Source: Streptomyces sp. NBC_00178 (lineage in GTDB: Bacteria; Actinomycetota; Actinomycetes; Streptomycetales; Streptomycetaceae). From it: DNA of 64,000 nt. Made by a program: the position numbers and the translations under genes. A model generated the notes under the pieces. That model searched no databases. It had not been told where the DNA came from and saw only the letters and a list, made by a program, of their open reading frames with translations. Location of the stretch: contig NZ_CP108143.1 of the NCBI RefSeq assembly GCF_036206005.1, forward strand, positions 1,798,001 through 1,862,000. Reading direction: 5' to 3'. Below are positions 9,295 through 18,882 of the stretch, in pieces (position 1 is the first letter of the stretch; each line of letters begins with the position of its first letter).

Positions 9295-9307
9295 AACGCC
9301 ATTGTTG
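9294..9307 (-). promoter_or_regulatory. SufR-type operator CAAC-N6-GTTG
   Basis: The 14-bp palindrome CAACGCCATTGTTG lies at the head of the suf operon. From memory this CAAC-N6-GTTG form is what was reported for SufR in Streptomyces avermitilis. Here it overlaps a suggested -10 (AACAAT, minus strand) and the first bases of sufR, which fits steric repression. Confidence 0.75.
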
Positions 9308-9363
9308 CGTAATTCCTCCGGGCGTGACAACCCACTCCCCGGCCGGGGGCGGTGCCCTTCATC

Positions 9364-9381
9364 ACTTAGGCGTACCTAAGT
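9364..9381. promoter_or_regulatory. Palindrome ACTTAGG-N4-CCTAAGT in the sufR/ABC intergenic region
   Basis: Perfect 7-bp arms flank CGTA. The arms recall half-sites of DtxR/IdeR iron boxes (TTAGG...CCTAA), but the spacing is 4 rather than 9, so it is not a canonical iron box. It lies 70 bp upstream of sufR and 150 bp upstream of the ABC transporter gene, and could serve either. Confidence 0.45.
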
Positions 9382-9514
9382 TGACCTGCGGAAACAGCTG
9401 ATCACCGCAGCTCCGCGCAGGTGGGGGCGCTCCCGGCCGGCCGGCCGCGCCGCGGTCCGGAACGTCCGGGAGGTCCGGCGGAACCCGGCGCGCCGGACGC
9501 CCGGACGGCCCGCC

Positions 9515-9520
9515 TAGACT
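9515..9520 (+). promoter_or_regulatory. -10 element TAGACT, likely leaderless start of ABC ATPase gene
   Basis: TAGACT ends 8 nt before the ATG at 9529 and no Shine-Dalgarno sequence is present, so transcription would begin at the start codon. No convincing -35 is seen. Confidence 0.5.
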
Positions 9521-9528
9521 TGCCCGCC

Positions 9529-10451
<923 letters not shown>

Positions 10452-10455
<4 letters not shown>

Positions 10456-11219
10456 GCGCCGGTACGTACACCCCGCGCCCCGGCGGCGCACCGCTGCCGC
10501 GCATGATCGCCGCGCAGGCGGCCCTGGAGACGCGGATGCTCCTGCGCAACGGTGAGCAGCTGCTGCTCACCGTGGTCATCCCCGCGCTGCTGCTCGTCCT
10601 GTTCAGCACGGTCGACGTCGTCGACACCGGTGCGGGCGAGCCGGTCGACTTCCTCGCCCCCGGCGTCCTCGCGCTCGCCGTGATGTCCACGGCCTTCACG
10701 GGCCAGGCGATCGCGACCGGTTTCGAGCGGCGCTACGGGGTGCTCAAGCGGCTGGGCGTGTCGCCGCTCCCCCGCTGGGGCCTGATGACGGCGAAGACGC
10801 TCTCGGTATTGGTCACGGAGGTCCTTCAGGTCGTCCTGCTGACGGTCATCGCCTTCGCGCTGGGCTGGTCGCCCCAGGGCAGCCCGTTCGCCGTGGTGCT
10901 GCTCCTGCTGCTGGGCACCGTGGCCTTCTCCGGGCTGGGCCTGCTGATGGCGGGGACGCTGAAGGCGGAGGCCACGCTGGCCGCCGCCAACCTGGTCTTC
11001 CTGCTGCTCCTGGTCGGCGGCGGGGTCGTCGTGCCGCTGGAGAGGTTCCCGGACGCGGCGCAGTCGGTGCTCGGGCTGCTGCCGATCTCGGCGCTCTCCG
11101 GCGGCCTCAGGGACGTCCTGCTGGACGGCGCGTCGATGCCCTGGGGCGACGCTGCGGTCCTGGCCGTGTGGGCGGTGCTGGGGCTGGGAGCCGCGGCGCG
11201 GTTCTTCCGCTGGGAGTGA
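10452..11219 (+). CDS. ABC-2 type transporter permease
   Basis: A 255-residue membrane protein with six predicted helices (about residues 30-50, 65-85, 110-140, 145-170, 180-200 and 230-250) and the ABC-2 signature region 'ATGFERRYGVLKRLGVSPLP', where the coupling helix contacts the ATPase. The start ATG overlaps the stop of the ATPase gene, so the pair is translationally coupled. A DrrB-like efflux permease; substrate unknown. Confidence 0.9.
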
Positions 11220-11293
11220 GCCCGGCGCCACGGAGATGTCCGGGCCCGCCCGGGAATGCCCACCCCTCGTGAAAACATGCACAAGCCGTTCCC

Positions 11294-11299
11294 TACGAT
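11294..11299 (+). promoter_or_regulatory. -10 element TACGAT, likely leaderless start of ctaA
   Basis: TACGAT ends 7 nt before the GTG at 11307, a spacing that places the transcript start at the codon. No Shine-Dalgarno sequence precedes this GTG. Confidence 0.45.
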
Positions 11300-11306
11300 G
11301 GTGCGC

Positions 11307-12278
11307 GTGGAAACCCCCCTCTCCTTCATCGCCAAGCGCTGGACGCCGTCGGTGAGGACGGCCAGACGCGCCGCGCTCGCCGCGGTGGTGATGAGCGTCT
11401 TCATCATCATCACGGGCGGCGCGGTCCGGCTGACCGGTTCCGGCCTGGGCTGCGACACCTGGCCCAAGTGCACCGACGACAGCCTCTTCGCCACTCCCGA
11501 ACAGGGCCTGCACGGCGCCATCGAGTTCGGCAACCGGATGCTGACCTACGTCCTGTGTGCCGCCGTCGGATGGGCGATCATCGCCGCACGCTCCGTGAAG
11601 CCCCGGCGGCGGGGTCTCACCCGGCTGGCCTGGTCGCAGTTCTGGCTGGTGATGGGCAACGCCGTCATCGGCGGGATCACGGTCTGGGCGGGTCTGAACC
11701 CCTGGTCGGTGGCGGGGCACTTCCTGCTCGCCAACTGCCTGCTCACGGTCACCGTCATCACGTGGGTCCGGATGGGTGAGGGCGACACGGCTCCGCGCCC
11801 GCGCGCCCCGCTCCCGGTGCGCCGGCTGGCCTGGGCCGTCGTCGCCGTGACGGTCGTCCTGATCGCGCTGGGCACCACCGTGACCGGTTCCGGCAAGCAC
11901 GCGGGGGACAGCAGCGACGTGCCGCGCATGCCGTGGGACTGGAGCGACGCCGCACACGTGCACGCCGTCGCGGCCTGGGTGGTCTGCCTCCTGGCCGTCG
12001 CGATGTGGTTCGCCCTGCGCGTCGTGGACGCCCCCGCGGACACCCGCGCCCGCGCCCGCGACCTGCTGATCGTGCTGCTCGCACAGGGCGGGATCGGCTA
12101 CGTGCAGTACTTCAACGACGTGCCCGAGGTCCTGGTCGGCCTCCACATGCTCGGCTCGTCCCTCATGTGGATCGCCGTGCTGCGCCTGCTGCTGTCGCTG
12201 CGCGAGCGTCCCGCCGCCGGGCCGGGCGTCCCCGCGCCTGCGACGGGAGACCTGCCGGAGCCCGCCGCCGCGCACTGA
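11307..12278 (+). CDS. ctaA: CtaA, heme A synthase
   Basis: A 323-residue membrane protein with eight helices that oxidises the C8 methyl of haem O to the formyl of haem A. The four helix histidines of the two haem sites are seen in 'GLHGAIEFGNRML', 'AGHFLLANCLL', 'DAAHVHAVAAW' and 'LVGLHMLGSSLMW'. 'TGGAVRLTGSGLGCDTWPKC' carries the first extracytoplasmic loop with paired cysteines, and 'LGTTVTGSGKHAGD' the equivalent loop of the second half. Starts at ATG 11298 or 11256 are also possible, but the TACGAT hexamer overlaps the first. Its substrate is made by CtaB, encoded nearby on the other strand. Confidence 0.92.
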   Translation: METPLSFIAKRWTPSVRTARRAALAAVVMSVFIIITGGAVRLTGSGLGCDTWPKCTDDSLFATPEQGLHGAIEFGNRMLTYVLCAAVGWAIIAARSVKPRRRGLTRLAWSQFWLVMGNAVIGGITVWAGLNPWSVAGHFLLANCLLTVTVITWVRMGEGDTAPRPRAPLPVRRLAWAVVAVTVVLIALGTTVTGSGKHAGDSSDVPRMPWDWSDAAHVHAVAAWVVCLLAVAMWFALRVVDAPADTRARARDLLIVLLAQGGIGYVQYFNDVPEVLVGLHMLGSSLMWIAVLRLLLSLRERPAAGPGVPAPATGDLPEPAAAH

Positions 12279-12300
12279 CCGGCCGCTCCCCCACCGCACG

Positions 12301-12342
12301 GCGAAGGCCCCCGTCCGCTCTCACGCGGACGGGGGCCTTCGC
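12301..12342. terminator. Bidirectional terminator between ctaA and the small conserved gene
   Basis: A perfect 18-bp stem (12301-12318 with 12325-12342) with a 6-nt loop lies between converging genes. Confidence 0.88.
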
Positions 12343-12368
12343 GTACCGGCGGGAAGCCGGCCGGGCAC

Positions 12369-12743
12369 TCAGCCCTTGCTGTTCGACGGTCCGCCGACCT
12401 GGATCCCGGCCATCCGGGACCACTCGTACGGGCCGGTGCGGACCTTCGCGGCGAAGTCGCCGTCGAAGTCCTCGTGCACCGTGATGCCGGCCTTCCGCGT
12501 GGCGCTCTCGGCCACCGCGTAGGAGGGGGCGACCAGGTCGCCCCAGCCGCCGTCCTCGCCGACGAGCACGATGCGGGTGCCCGCCTGGCCGAGGTGGGCG
12601 AGCTGCCCCTCGGCGCCGCCATGCGCCCGGGCGAAGGCGCCGATCTGCTTCGCGAGCCTGGCCGCCCTGCGCTCCGCGCGGGCCGCCCGCCTGCTGTCGT
12701 CCGACCGGGTACCGGTCTCTGCCGTCTCTGCCGTCTCTGCCAT
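12369..12743 (-). CDS. Conserved actinobacterial protein of unknown function
   Basis: A 124-residue soluble protein. The N-terminus is an AET-AET-AET repeat encoded by a 9-bp tandem repeat, followed by a basic helix ('RRAARAERRAARLAKQIGAFA', cited in part) and a compact C-terminal half with 'RIVLVGEDGGWGDLVAPSY', 'AGITVHEDFDGDFAAKVRT' and a 'YEWSRMAGIQVGG' end. I recognise it as a widely conserved streptomycete family between ctaA and ctaB, but no function is known to me. The ATG at 12743 has TAGCAT 7 nt upstream and no Shine-Dalgarno, so it is probably leaderless. Confidence 0.8.
   Translation of the reverse strand: MAETAETAETGTRSDDSRRAARAERRAARLAKQIGAFARAHGGAEGQLAHLGQAGTRIVLVGEDGGWGDLVAPSYAVAESATRKAGITVHEDFDGDFAAKVRTGPYEWSRMAGIQVGGPSNSKG
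12721..12738. repeat. 9-bp tandem repeat in coding sequence
   Basis: Two exact copies of GCCGTCTCT (12721-12729 and 12730-12738), preceded by an 8/9 match at 12712-12720, encode the Ala-Glu-Thr repeats at the N-terminus of the small conserved protein. Confidence 0.8.
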
Positions 12744-12750
12744 GGACAGG

Positions 12751-12756
12751 ATGCTA
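12751..12756 (-). promoter_or_regulatory. -10 element TAGCAT, likely leaderless start
   Basis: On the minus strand TAGCAT ends 7 nt before the ATG at 12743. The region where a -35 would lie overlaps the ctaB terminator. Confidence 0.45.
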
Positions 12757-12776
12757 CCGACGGGTAGACGAACGGA

Positions 12777-12820
12777 CGACGGGCGGGGGGCGTGGCTTCG
12801 GCCACGTCCCCCGCCCGTCG
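12777..12820 (-). terminator. Terminator downstream of ctaB
   Basis: A 20-bp stem with one G-U pair (12777-12796 with 12801-12820) closed by a TTCG tetraloop lies 19 bp beyond the ctaB stop. Confidence 0.88.
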
Positions 12821-12838
12821 GCGGAGTGCTGTGCGCGG

Positions 12839-13786
12839 TTACCGCAGGAAGGGGTCCACGGCCACGGCGACGAAGAGGAGCGAGACGTAGGTGATGGACC
12901 AGTGGAACAGCCGCATCTCCTTGAGCTTGGCGCCCGTCACCCCGGACTTGGCCCGGTTCTGCAGGCCGTGCGCCTCCCAGAGCCAGAAGCCGCCGGTCAG
13001 TACCGCCACCAGGGTGTAGAACCAGCCCGTGTAGCCCAGCGGGGTGAGGAGCAGCGAGACCGCGACCATCACCCAGCTGTAGACGACGATCTGCCGGGCC
13101 ACCACCCGGTTGGACGCGATGACCGGAAGCATCGGGACGCCGACCCGGGCGTAGTCGTCCTTGACCTTCATCGACAGCGGCCAGTAGTGCGGCGGCGTCC
13201 AGAAGAAGATGACCGCGAAAAGGATGACGGCGGCCCACGACAGTGAATTCGTCACGGCGGACCAGCCGATGAGTACCGGCATGCAGCCGGCGATTCCGCC
13301 CCAGACGATGTTCTGCGAGGTACGGCGCTTCAGCAGCATCGTGTAGACGACGACATAGAACAGGAGTGCGCCCAGCGCGAGGGCGGCGGAGAGCCAGTTG
13401 ACGAGCAGTCCGAACCAGACCGTGGAAATCACCCCGAGGGAGATTCCGAAGACGAGGCACTCCCGGGGACTCACCATGCCGGTGACCAGCGGACGCTGCG
13501 ACGTACGGTCCATCAGCGCGTCGATGTCGCGGTCGATATACATGTTGAGCGCATTGGCACCGCCCGCGGAGAGATATCCGCCGATGGTGGTCGTCACCAC
13601 GAGCCAAAGATCGGGCACGCCCTGAGCGGCGAGGAACATCACCGGAACGGTGGTGATGAGCAGCAGCTCGATGATGCGCGGCTTGGTAAGAGCCACAAAT
13701 GCCTTGACGCGGGCCCCGAACGGGCGATGGCCCACTGGGCTCGGAGTCAAGGCGACCCCTGCGGGTCGGGACTCGACGGCCGTCAC
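12839..13786 (-). CDS. ctaB: CtaB, protoheme IX farnesyltransferase (heme O synthase)
   Basis: A 315-residue UbiA-family membrane prenyltransferase that adds farnesyl diphosphate to haem B. The first Asp-rich motif is '[18 protein letters not shown]' (NxxxDxxxD) at about residue 85, with 'RPLVTG' after it; the second conserved region is '[17 protein letters not shown]'. Nine hydrophobic segments are visible. The GTG at 13786 ([10 protein letters not shown]) is preferred because this N-terminus is the common one in streptomycetes; the frame itself opens to 13861. The product feeds CtaA for haem A of the aa3 oxidase. Confidence 0.92.
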   Translation of the reverse strand: MTAVESRPAGVALTPSPVGHRPFGARVKAFVALTKPRIIELLLITTVPVMFLAAQGVPDLWLVVTTTIGGYLSAGGANALNMYIDRDIDALMDRTSQRPLVTGMVSPRECLVFGISLGVISTVWFGLLVNWLSAALALGALLFYVVVYTMLLKRRTSQNIVWGGIAGCMPVLIGWSAVTNSLSWAAVILFAVIFFWTPPHYWPLSMKVKDDYARVGVPMLPVIASNRVVARQIVVYSWVMVAVSLLLTPLGYTGWFYTLVAVLTGGFWLWEAHGLQNRAKSGVTGAKLKEMRLFHWSITYVSLLFVAVAVDPFLR

Positions 13787-14103
13787 GCACACCCCTGACA
13801 GAGAAATCCCAGCAAGCTCCGGGCACGGGGACCCGGGAATGACTTGCGCGAACCAGTCCACTGTAGACGTTGGGCATACGCCGCTCTTCGCGGGGGTGGG
13901 GTCGTGTTGGGGTGGCGCAGAAGTGAACGACGGCGCTCATACGGGAGGCGAACTCCGCAGGTCGGCCGCACCGTGGAAAGGGCAGAAGTAGCCCCTTGCG
14001 TCAGGGGTAGGCTCGACAATGCCCGGTGCGGTAACCAGCCACCGGTTCCGGTGCGGTAACGAGTCACCGGTTTACGAACAGTGGAGAGGAGCCCTGACTC
14101 AGG
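13787..14103. other. ctaB/tkt divergent intergenic region
   Basis: These 317 bases hold no gene. They must carry the ctaB promoter (minus) and the tkt promoter (plus). A TAGGCT hexamer at 14008-14013 could be a -10 for tkt, which would place the tandem 25-bp element at 14024-14073 in or at the start of the leader. The rest shows nothing I can name. Confidence 0.6.
14024..14073. repeat. Two tandem 25-bp repeats, each with dyad CCGGTG-N11-CACCGG
   Basis: Copies at 14024-14048 and 14049-14073 match at 22 of 25 positions. Each copy, with the base just before it, contains the inverted repeat CCGGTG-N11-CACCGG (14023-14045 and 14048-14070). They end 30 bp before the tkt start codon, so they are either tandem operator sites or tandem RNA hairpins in the leader. 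Confidence 0.7.
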
Positions 14104-16191
14104 GTGAGCACCAAGCCGACCACCACAGACCTCCAGTGGACCGAATTGGACCAGCGGGCCGTGGACACCGCGCGTGTCCTCGCAGCGGACGCCGTACAGA
14201 AAGTCGGAAACGGCCACCCGGGTACGGCGATGAGCCTCGCTCCAGCCGCGTACACCCTCTTCCAGAAGGTGATGCGCCACGACCCGGCGGACGCCGACTG
14301 GACCGGCCGCGACCGCTTCGTGCTGTCGGCGGGCCACTCCAGCCTGACGCTGTACACCCAGCTGTACCTGGCAGGCTACGGCCTCGAACTGGACGACCTC
14401 AAGGCCTTCCGCACCTGGGGTTCCAAGACCCCCGGCCACCCGGAGTACGGCCACACCACGGGCGTCGAGACGACGACCGGCCCGCTGGGCCAGGGTGTCG
14501 CCAACGCCGTGGGCATGGCGATGGCCTCGCGCTACGAGCGCGGCCTCTTCGACCCGCAGGCGGCTCCCGGCACCTCGCCGTTCGACCACATGGTCTGGGT
14601 GATCGCCGGTGACGGCTGCCTCCAGGAGGGCATCTCGGCCGAGGCGTCCTCGCTGGCCGGCCACCAGAAGCTCGGCAACCTGGTGCTGCTGTGGGACGAC
14701 AACCACATCTCGATCGAGGGCGACACGGAGACCGCTGTCTCCGAGGACACCCTGAAGCGCTACGAGGCCTACGGCTGGCACGTCCAGCGTGTCGACCAGC
14801 TCCCCAGCGGCGACCTGGACCCCGAGGGTCTGTACCGCGCGCTGCAGGCCGCCAAGGCCGAGACGGAGCGGCCCTCCTTCATCGCGGCCCGCTCGATCAT
14901 CGCCTGGCCCGCCCCGAACGCCCAGAACACCGAGGCCGCACACGGCTCGGCGCTCGGCGACGACGAGATCGCGGCCACCAAGCGCGTGCTCGGCTTCGAC
15001 CCGGAGAAGACCTTCGAGGTCTCCGACGAGGTCATCGCGCACACCCGTGAGGCACTGGACCGCGGCCGCGAGGCCAAGGCCGAGTGGGAGAAGGGCTTCG
15101 CCGCCTGGCGCACCGCCAACCCGGAGCGCGCGGCCGACTTCGACCGCGTCGCCGCGGGCGAGCTGCCCGCCGGCTGGGAGGACGAGCTCCCCGTCTTCGA
15201 GGCCGGACACGCGGTCGCGACCCGCGCCGCCTCCGGCAAGGTCCTGCAGGCGCTCGGCGGGGTCATCCCCGAGCTCTGGGGCGGCTCGGCCGACCTGGCC
15301 GGCTCGAACAACACCACGATCGACAAGACGTCGTCGTTCCTCCCGGCGGGCAACCCGCTGCCCGAGGCCGACCCGTACGGCCGCACGATCCACTTCGGCA
15401 TCCGCGAGCACTCCATGGCCGCGGCCATGAACGGCATCGCGCTGCACGGCAACACCCGCGTCTACGGCGGCACCTTCCTGGTGTTCTCCGACTACATGCG
15501 CAACGCCGTGCGCCTGTCCGCGCTGATGCACCTGCCGGTGACGTACGTGTGGACGCACGACTCGATCGGGCTCGGCGAGGACGGCCCGACGCACCAGCCG
15601 GTCGAGCACCTGGCTTCGCTGCGCGCCATCCCCGGCCTGAACGTCGTGCGCCCGGGTGACGCCAACGAGACCGCGATCGCCTGGCGCGAGATCCTGCGCC
15701 GCTGGACGAAGGAGTTCGGCAAGGGCGCCCCGCACGGTCTGGCGCTGACCCGTCAGGGCGTGCCGACCTACCCGGCGAACGAGAACGCGGCCAAGGGCGG
15801 CTACGTGCTCTTCGACGCCGAGGGCGGCGAGGCGCAGGCCGTTCTGATCGCCACGGGCTCCGAGGTCCAGCTGGCCGTCGAGGCCCGCGACGAGCTCCAG
15901 GCCGCCGGTGTCCCGACCCGTGTGGTCTCGATGCCGTGTGTCGAGTGGTTCGAGGAGCAGGACCAGGCGTACAAGGACAGCGTGCTGCCGCCGTCCGTGA
16001 AGGCCCGGGTCGCCGTCGAGGCGGGCATCGGACTCACCTGGTACCGGTACGTGGGCGACGCGGGCCGGATCGTCTCGCTGGAGCACTTCGGCGCGTCGGC
16101 CGACGCCAAGGTCCTCTTCCGCGAGTTCGGCTTCACCGCGGCGCATGTTGCCGAGGCCGCCCGGGAATCTCTGGCCGCCGCCGCGCGCTGA
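14104..16191 (+). CDS. tkt: Transketolase
   Basis: A 695-residue thiamine diphosphate enzyme of the non-oxidative pentose phosphate pathway. N-terminal marks are '[12 protein letters not shown]' and the ThDP motif '[19 protein letters not shown]' ending in an Asn-containing stretch ('[12 protein letters not shown]'). The middle domain has the catalytic Glu in '[14 protein letters not shown]' and '[21 protein letters not shown]', and the C-terminal domain '[12 protein letters not shown]'. It starts at GTG 14104. First gene of tkt-tal-zwf-opcA-pgl, 34 bp before tal. Confidence 0.95.
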   Translation: MSTKPTTTDLQWTELDQRAVDTARVLAADAVQKVGNGHPGTAMSLAPAAYTLFQKVMRHDPADADWTGRDRFVLSAGHSSLTLYTQLYLAGYGLELDDLKAFRTWGSKTPGHPEYGHTTGVETTTGPLGQGVANAVGMAMASRYERGLFDPQAAPGTSPFDHMVWVIAGDGCLQEGISAEASSLAGHQKLGNLVLLWDDNHISIEGDTETAVSEDTLKRYEAYGWHVQRVDQLPSGDLDPEGLYRALQAAKAETERPSFIAARSIIAWPAPNAQNTEAAHGSALGDDEIAATKRVLGFDPEKTFEVSDEVIAHTREALDRGREAKAEWEKGFAAWRTANPERAADFDRVAAGELPAGWEDELPVFEAGHAVATRAASGKVLQALGGVIPELWGGSADLAGSNNTTIDKTSSFLPAGNPLPEADPYGRTIHFGIREHSMAAAMNGIALHGNTRVYGGTFLVFSDYMRNAVRLSALMHLPVTYVWTHDSIGLGEDGPTHQPVEHLASLRAIPGLNVVRPGDANETAIAWREILRRWTKEFGKGAPHGLALTRQGVPTYPANENAAKGGYVLFDAEGGEAQAVLIATGSEVQLAVEARDELQAAGVPTRVVSMPCVEWFEEQDQAYKDSVLPPSVKARVAVEAGIGLTWYRYVGDAGRIVSLEHFGASADAKVLFREFGFTAAHVAEAARESLAAAAR

Positions 16192-16225
16192 TGCGGACAT
16201 ACGACAAGTAGGAGATGTATTTCTC

Positions 16226-17344
16226 ATGACAGACGCACTCAAGCGCCTCTCCGACGAGGGCGTGGCGATCTGGCTGGACGACCTGTCCCGCAAGCGGATC
16301 ACGTCCGGCAACCTGGCCGAGCTGATCGACCAGAGCCACGTCGTGGGTGTCACGACCAACCCGTCGATCTTCCAGAAGGCCATCTCCTCGGGTGACGGTT
16401 ACGAGCAGCAGCTCACCGACCTCGCCGCCCGCAAGGTGACGGTCGAGGAAGCCATCCGCATGATCACCACGGCGGACGTGCGCGACGCGGCGGACATCCT
16501 CCGTCCCGTCTTCGACGCGACCGACGGCCAGGACGGCCGGGTCTCCATCGAGGTGGACCCCCGTCTGGCGCACAACACCCTGGCCACGGTCGCCGAGGCC
16601 AAGCAGCTGGCCTGGCTGGTGGACCGGCCGAACACCCTCATCAAGATCCCGGCGACCAAGGCCGGCCTGCCGGCGATCACCGAGACCATCGGGCGGGGCA
16701 TCAGCGTCAACGTGACGCTGATCTTCTCGCTGGAGCGCTACCGCGAGGTCATGGACGCCTACCTGGCGGGTCTGGAGAAGGCGAAGGCCGCGGGCCTTGA
16801 CCTCTCCAAGATCCACTCGGTGGCGTCCTTCTTCGTGTCCCGCGTGGACACCGAGATCGACAAGCGGCTGGACGCCGTGGGCAGCGACGAGGCGAAGGCC
16901 GCGAAGGGCAAGTCCGCCCTGGCCAACGCCCGTCTGGCCTACGAGGCGTACGAGGAGGTCTTCGGCGGCGACCGCTGGGCCCCCCTCGACAAGGCGCACG
17001 CCAACAAGCAGCGTCCGCTGTGGGCCTCCACCGGTGTGAAGGACCCGTCCCTCAAGGACACCCTGTACGTCGACGACCTCGTCGCCCCGAACACGGTCAA
17101 CACCATGCCGGAGGCCACGCTGAACGCGGTCGCCGACCATGGCGAGATCACCGGCAACACCGTCGCCGGCGCCTACGACCAGGCACGCGCGGACCTCGAC
17201 GCCATCAAGAACCTCGGAGTGAGCTACGACGACGTCGTGCAGCTGCTCGAGGACGAGGGCGTCGAGAAGTTCGAGGCGGCCTGGAACGACCTGCTCAAGT
17301 CGACCGAGGCGGAACTCCAGCGCCTCGCTCCTTCGAAGGGCTGA
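16226..17344 (+). CDS. tal: Transaldolase
   Basis: A 372-residue (beta/alpha)8 enzyme that moves the dihydroxyacetone unit from sedoheptulose 7-phosphate to glyceraldehyde 3-phosphate. The Schiff-base lysine is in '[12 protein letters not shown]', with '[13 protein letters not shown]' near the N-terminus and '[15 protein letters not shown]' after the active site, the pattern of the longer actinobacterial/cyanobacterial class. The ATG at 16226 has an AGGAG site upstream. It is 34 bp after tkt and 5 bp before zwf. Confidence 0.95.
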   Translation: MTDALKRLSDEGVAIWLDDLSRKRITSGNLAELIDQSHVVGVTTNPSIFQKAISSGDGYEQQLTDLAARKVTVEEAIRMITTADVRDAADILRPVFDATDGQDGRVSIEVDPRLAHNTLATVAEAKQLAWLVDRPNTLIKIPATKAGLPAITETIGRGISVNVTLIFSLERYREVMDAYLAGLEKAKAAGLDLSKIHSVASFFVSRVDTEIDKRLDAVGSDEAKAAKGKSALANARLAYEAYEEVFGGDRWAPLDKAHANKQRPLWASTGVKDPSLKDTLYVDDLVAPNTVNTMPEATLNAVADHGEITGNTVAGAYDQARADLDAIKNLGVSYDDVVQLLEDEGVEKFEAAWNDLLKSTEAELQRLAPSKG

Positions 17345-17349
17345 CCACC

Positions 17350-18882
17350 TTGTCTGGTGTTCCCGGAGCCAACCCGCTCCGTGACGCCCAGGACCGACGG
17401 CTCCCGCGCATCGCGGGGCCGTCGGGTCTGGTGATTTTCGGCGTCACGGGCGATTTGTCCCGTAAAAAGCTGATGCCTGCTGTCTACGACCTGGCCAATC
17501 GCGGCCTGCTGCCACCGGGCTTCTCGCTCATCGGCTTCGCGCGCCGCGACTGGGAGGACGAGGACTTCGCCCAGGTCGTGCACGACGCGGTCAAGGAGCA
17601 TTCCCGCACCCCGTTCCGCGAGGAGGTCTGGCAGCAGCTCAGCCAGGGCATGCGGTTCGTGCAGGGCACGTTCGACGACGACGCCGCGTTCGAGACGCTG
17701 AAGTCCACGATCGAGGACCTCGACAAGGCGCAGGGAACGGGCGGCAACTTCGCCTTCTACCTGTCCGTACCGCCGAAGTTCTTCCCCAAGGTCGTCCAGC
17801 AGCTCAAGAAGCACGGGCTGGCCGACCAGAAGGAGGGCTCCTGGCGGCGGGCCGTCATCGAGAAGCCGTTCGGTCACGACCTGGCGAGCGCCCAGGACCT
17901 CAACCAGCTCGTGCACGACGTGTTCCCGCCGAACGAGGTCTTCCGCATCGACCACTACCTCGGCAAGGAGACGGTCCAGAACATCCTGGCGCTGCGCTTC
18001 GCCAACACGATGTGGGAGCCGATCTGGAACAGGTCCTACGTCGACCACGTCCAGATCACGATGGCCGAGGACATCGGCATCGGCGGCCGCGCCGGTTACT
18101 ACGACGGCATCGGCGCCGCCCGTGACGTCATCCAGAACCACCTGCTCCAGCTGCTGGCGCTGACGGCGATGGAGGAGCCCGGCTCCTTCCACCCCAAGGC
18201 CCTGGTCGCCGAGAAGCTCAAGGTGCTCACGGCTGTGGAGCTGCCGGAGGACCTCGGCAAGCACACGGTGCGCGGTCAGTACGCGCACGCGTGGCAGGGC
18301 GGCGAGGAAGCGCTCGGCTATCTGGAGGAGGACGGCATCGACCCCAAGTCGAAGACCGACACCTTCGCCGCGATCAAGCTGACGATCAACAACCGCCGCT
18401 GGGCGGGCGTGCCGTTCTACCTCCGTACCGGAAAGCGGCTCGGCCGCCGGGTCACGGAGATCGCGGTCGTCTTCAAGCGGGCGCCGTACCTGCCCTTCGA
18501 GTCCGGCGCGACGGAGGAGCTGGGCGGCAACGCCCTGGTCATCCGGGTGCAGCCGGACGAGGGTGTGACCGTGCGCTTCGGCTCGAAGGTGCCCGGCACC
18601 TCCATGGAGGTCCGGGACGTCACCATGGACTTCGCCTACGGCGAGTCGTTCACGGAGTCCAGCCCGGAGGCGTACGAGCGGCTCATCCTCGATGTCCTGC
18701 TCGGTGACGCCAACCTCTTCCCGCGCCACCAGGAGGTCGAGCTCTCCTGGAACATCCTCGACCCGATCGAGGAGTACTGGGACAAGCACGGCAAGCCCGC
18801 CCAGTACCCGGCCGGCACATGGGGCCCGGCCGAGGCGGACGAGATGCTCGCACGCGACGGACGGAGCTGGCGCCGGCCATGA
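17350..18882 (+). CDS. zwf: Glucose-6-phosphate 1-dehydrogenase
   Basis: A 510-residue enzyme that opens the oxidative pentose phosphate pathway. The NADP fingerprint is 'VIFGVTGDLSRKKLMPA' (about residue 30) and the substrate/catalytic motif is 'RIDHYLGKETVQN'. I take the TTG at 17350 as the start, 5 bp after the tal stop, since the protein then begins close to the usual N-terminus (ANPLRDAQDRRLPRIAGPSG); the frame opens much further upstream only as a shadow of tal. Its stop overlaps the opcA start by 4 bp. Confidence 0.94.
   Translation: MSGVPGANPLRDAQDRRLPRIAGPSGLVIFGVTGDLSRKKLMPAVYDLANRGLLPPGFSLIGFARRDWEDEDFAQVVHDAVKEHSRTPFREEVWQQLSQGMRFVQGTFDDDAAFETLKSTIEDLDKAQGTGGNFAFYLSVPPKFFPKVVQQLKKHGLADQKEGSWRRAVIEKPFGHDLASAQDLNQLVHDVFPPNEVFRIDHYLGKETVQNILALRFANTMWEPIWNRSYVDHVQITMAEDIGIGGRAGYYDGIGAARDVIQNHLLQLLALTAMEEPGSFHPKALVAEKLKVLTAVELPEDLGKHTVRGQYAHAWQGGEEALGYLEEDGIDPKSKTDTFAAIKLTINNRRWAGVPFYLRTGKRLGRRVTEIAVVFKRAPYLPFESGATEELGGNALVIRVQPDEGVTVRFGSKVPGTSMEVRDVTMDFAYGESFTESSPEAYERLILDVLLGDANLFPRHQEVELSWNILDPIEEYWDKHGKPAQYPAGTWGPAEADEMLARDGRSWRRP

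Noticed and set aside
9360..9385. Canonical IdeR/DmdR iron box
   Set aside because: The half-sites are only 4 bp apart instead of 9; it is kept as an unassigned palindrome.
13783..16383. Long minus-strand open frame of 866 codons opposite tkt
   Set aside because: Antisense shadow of transketolase, whose sequence and motifs are unmistakable.
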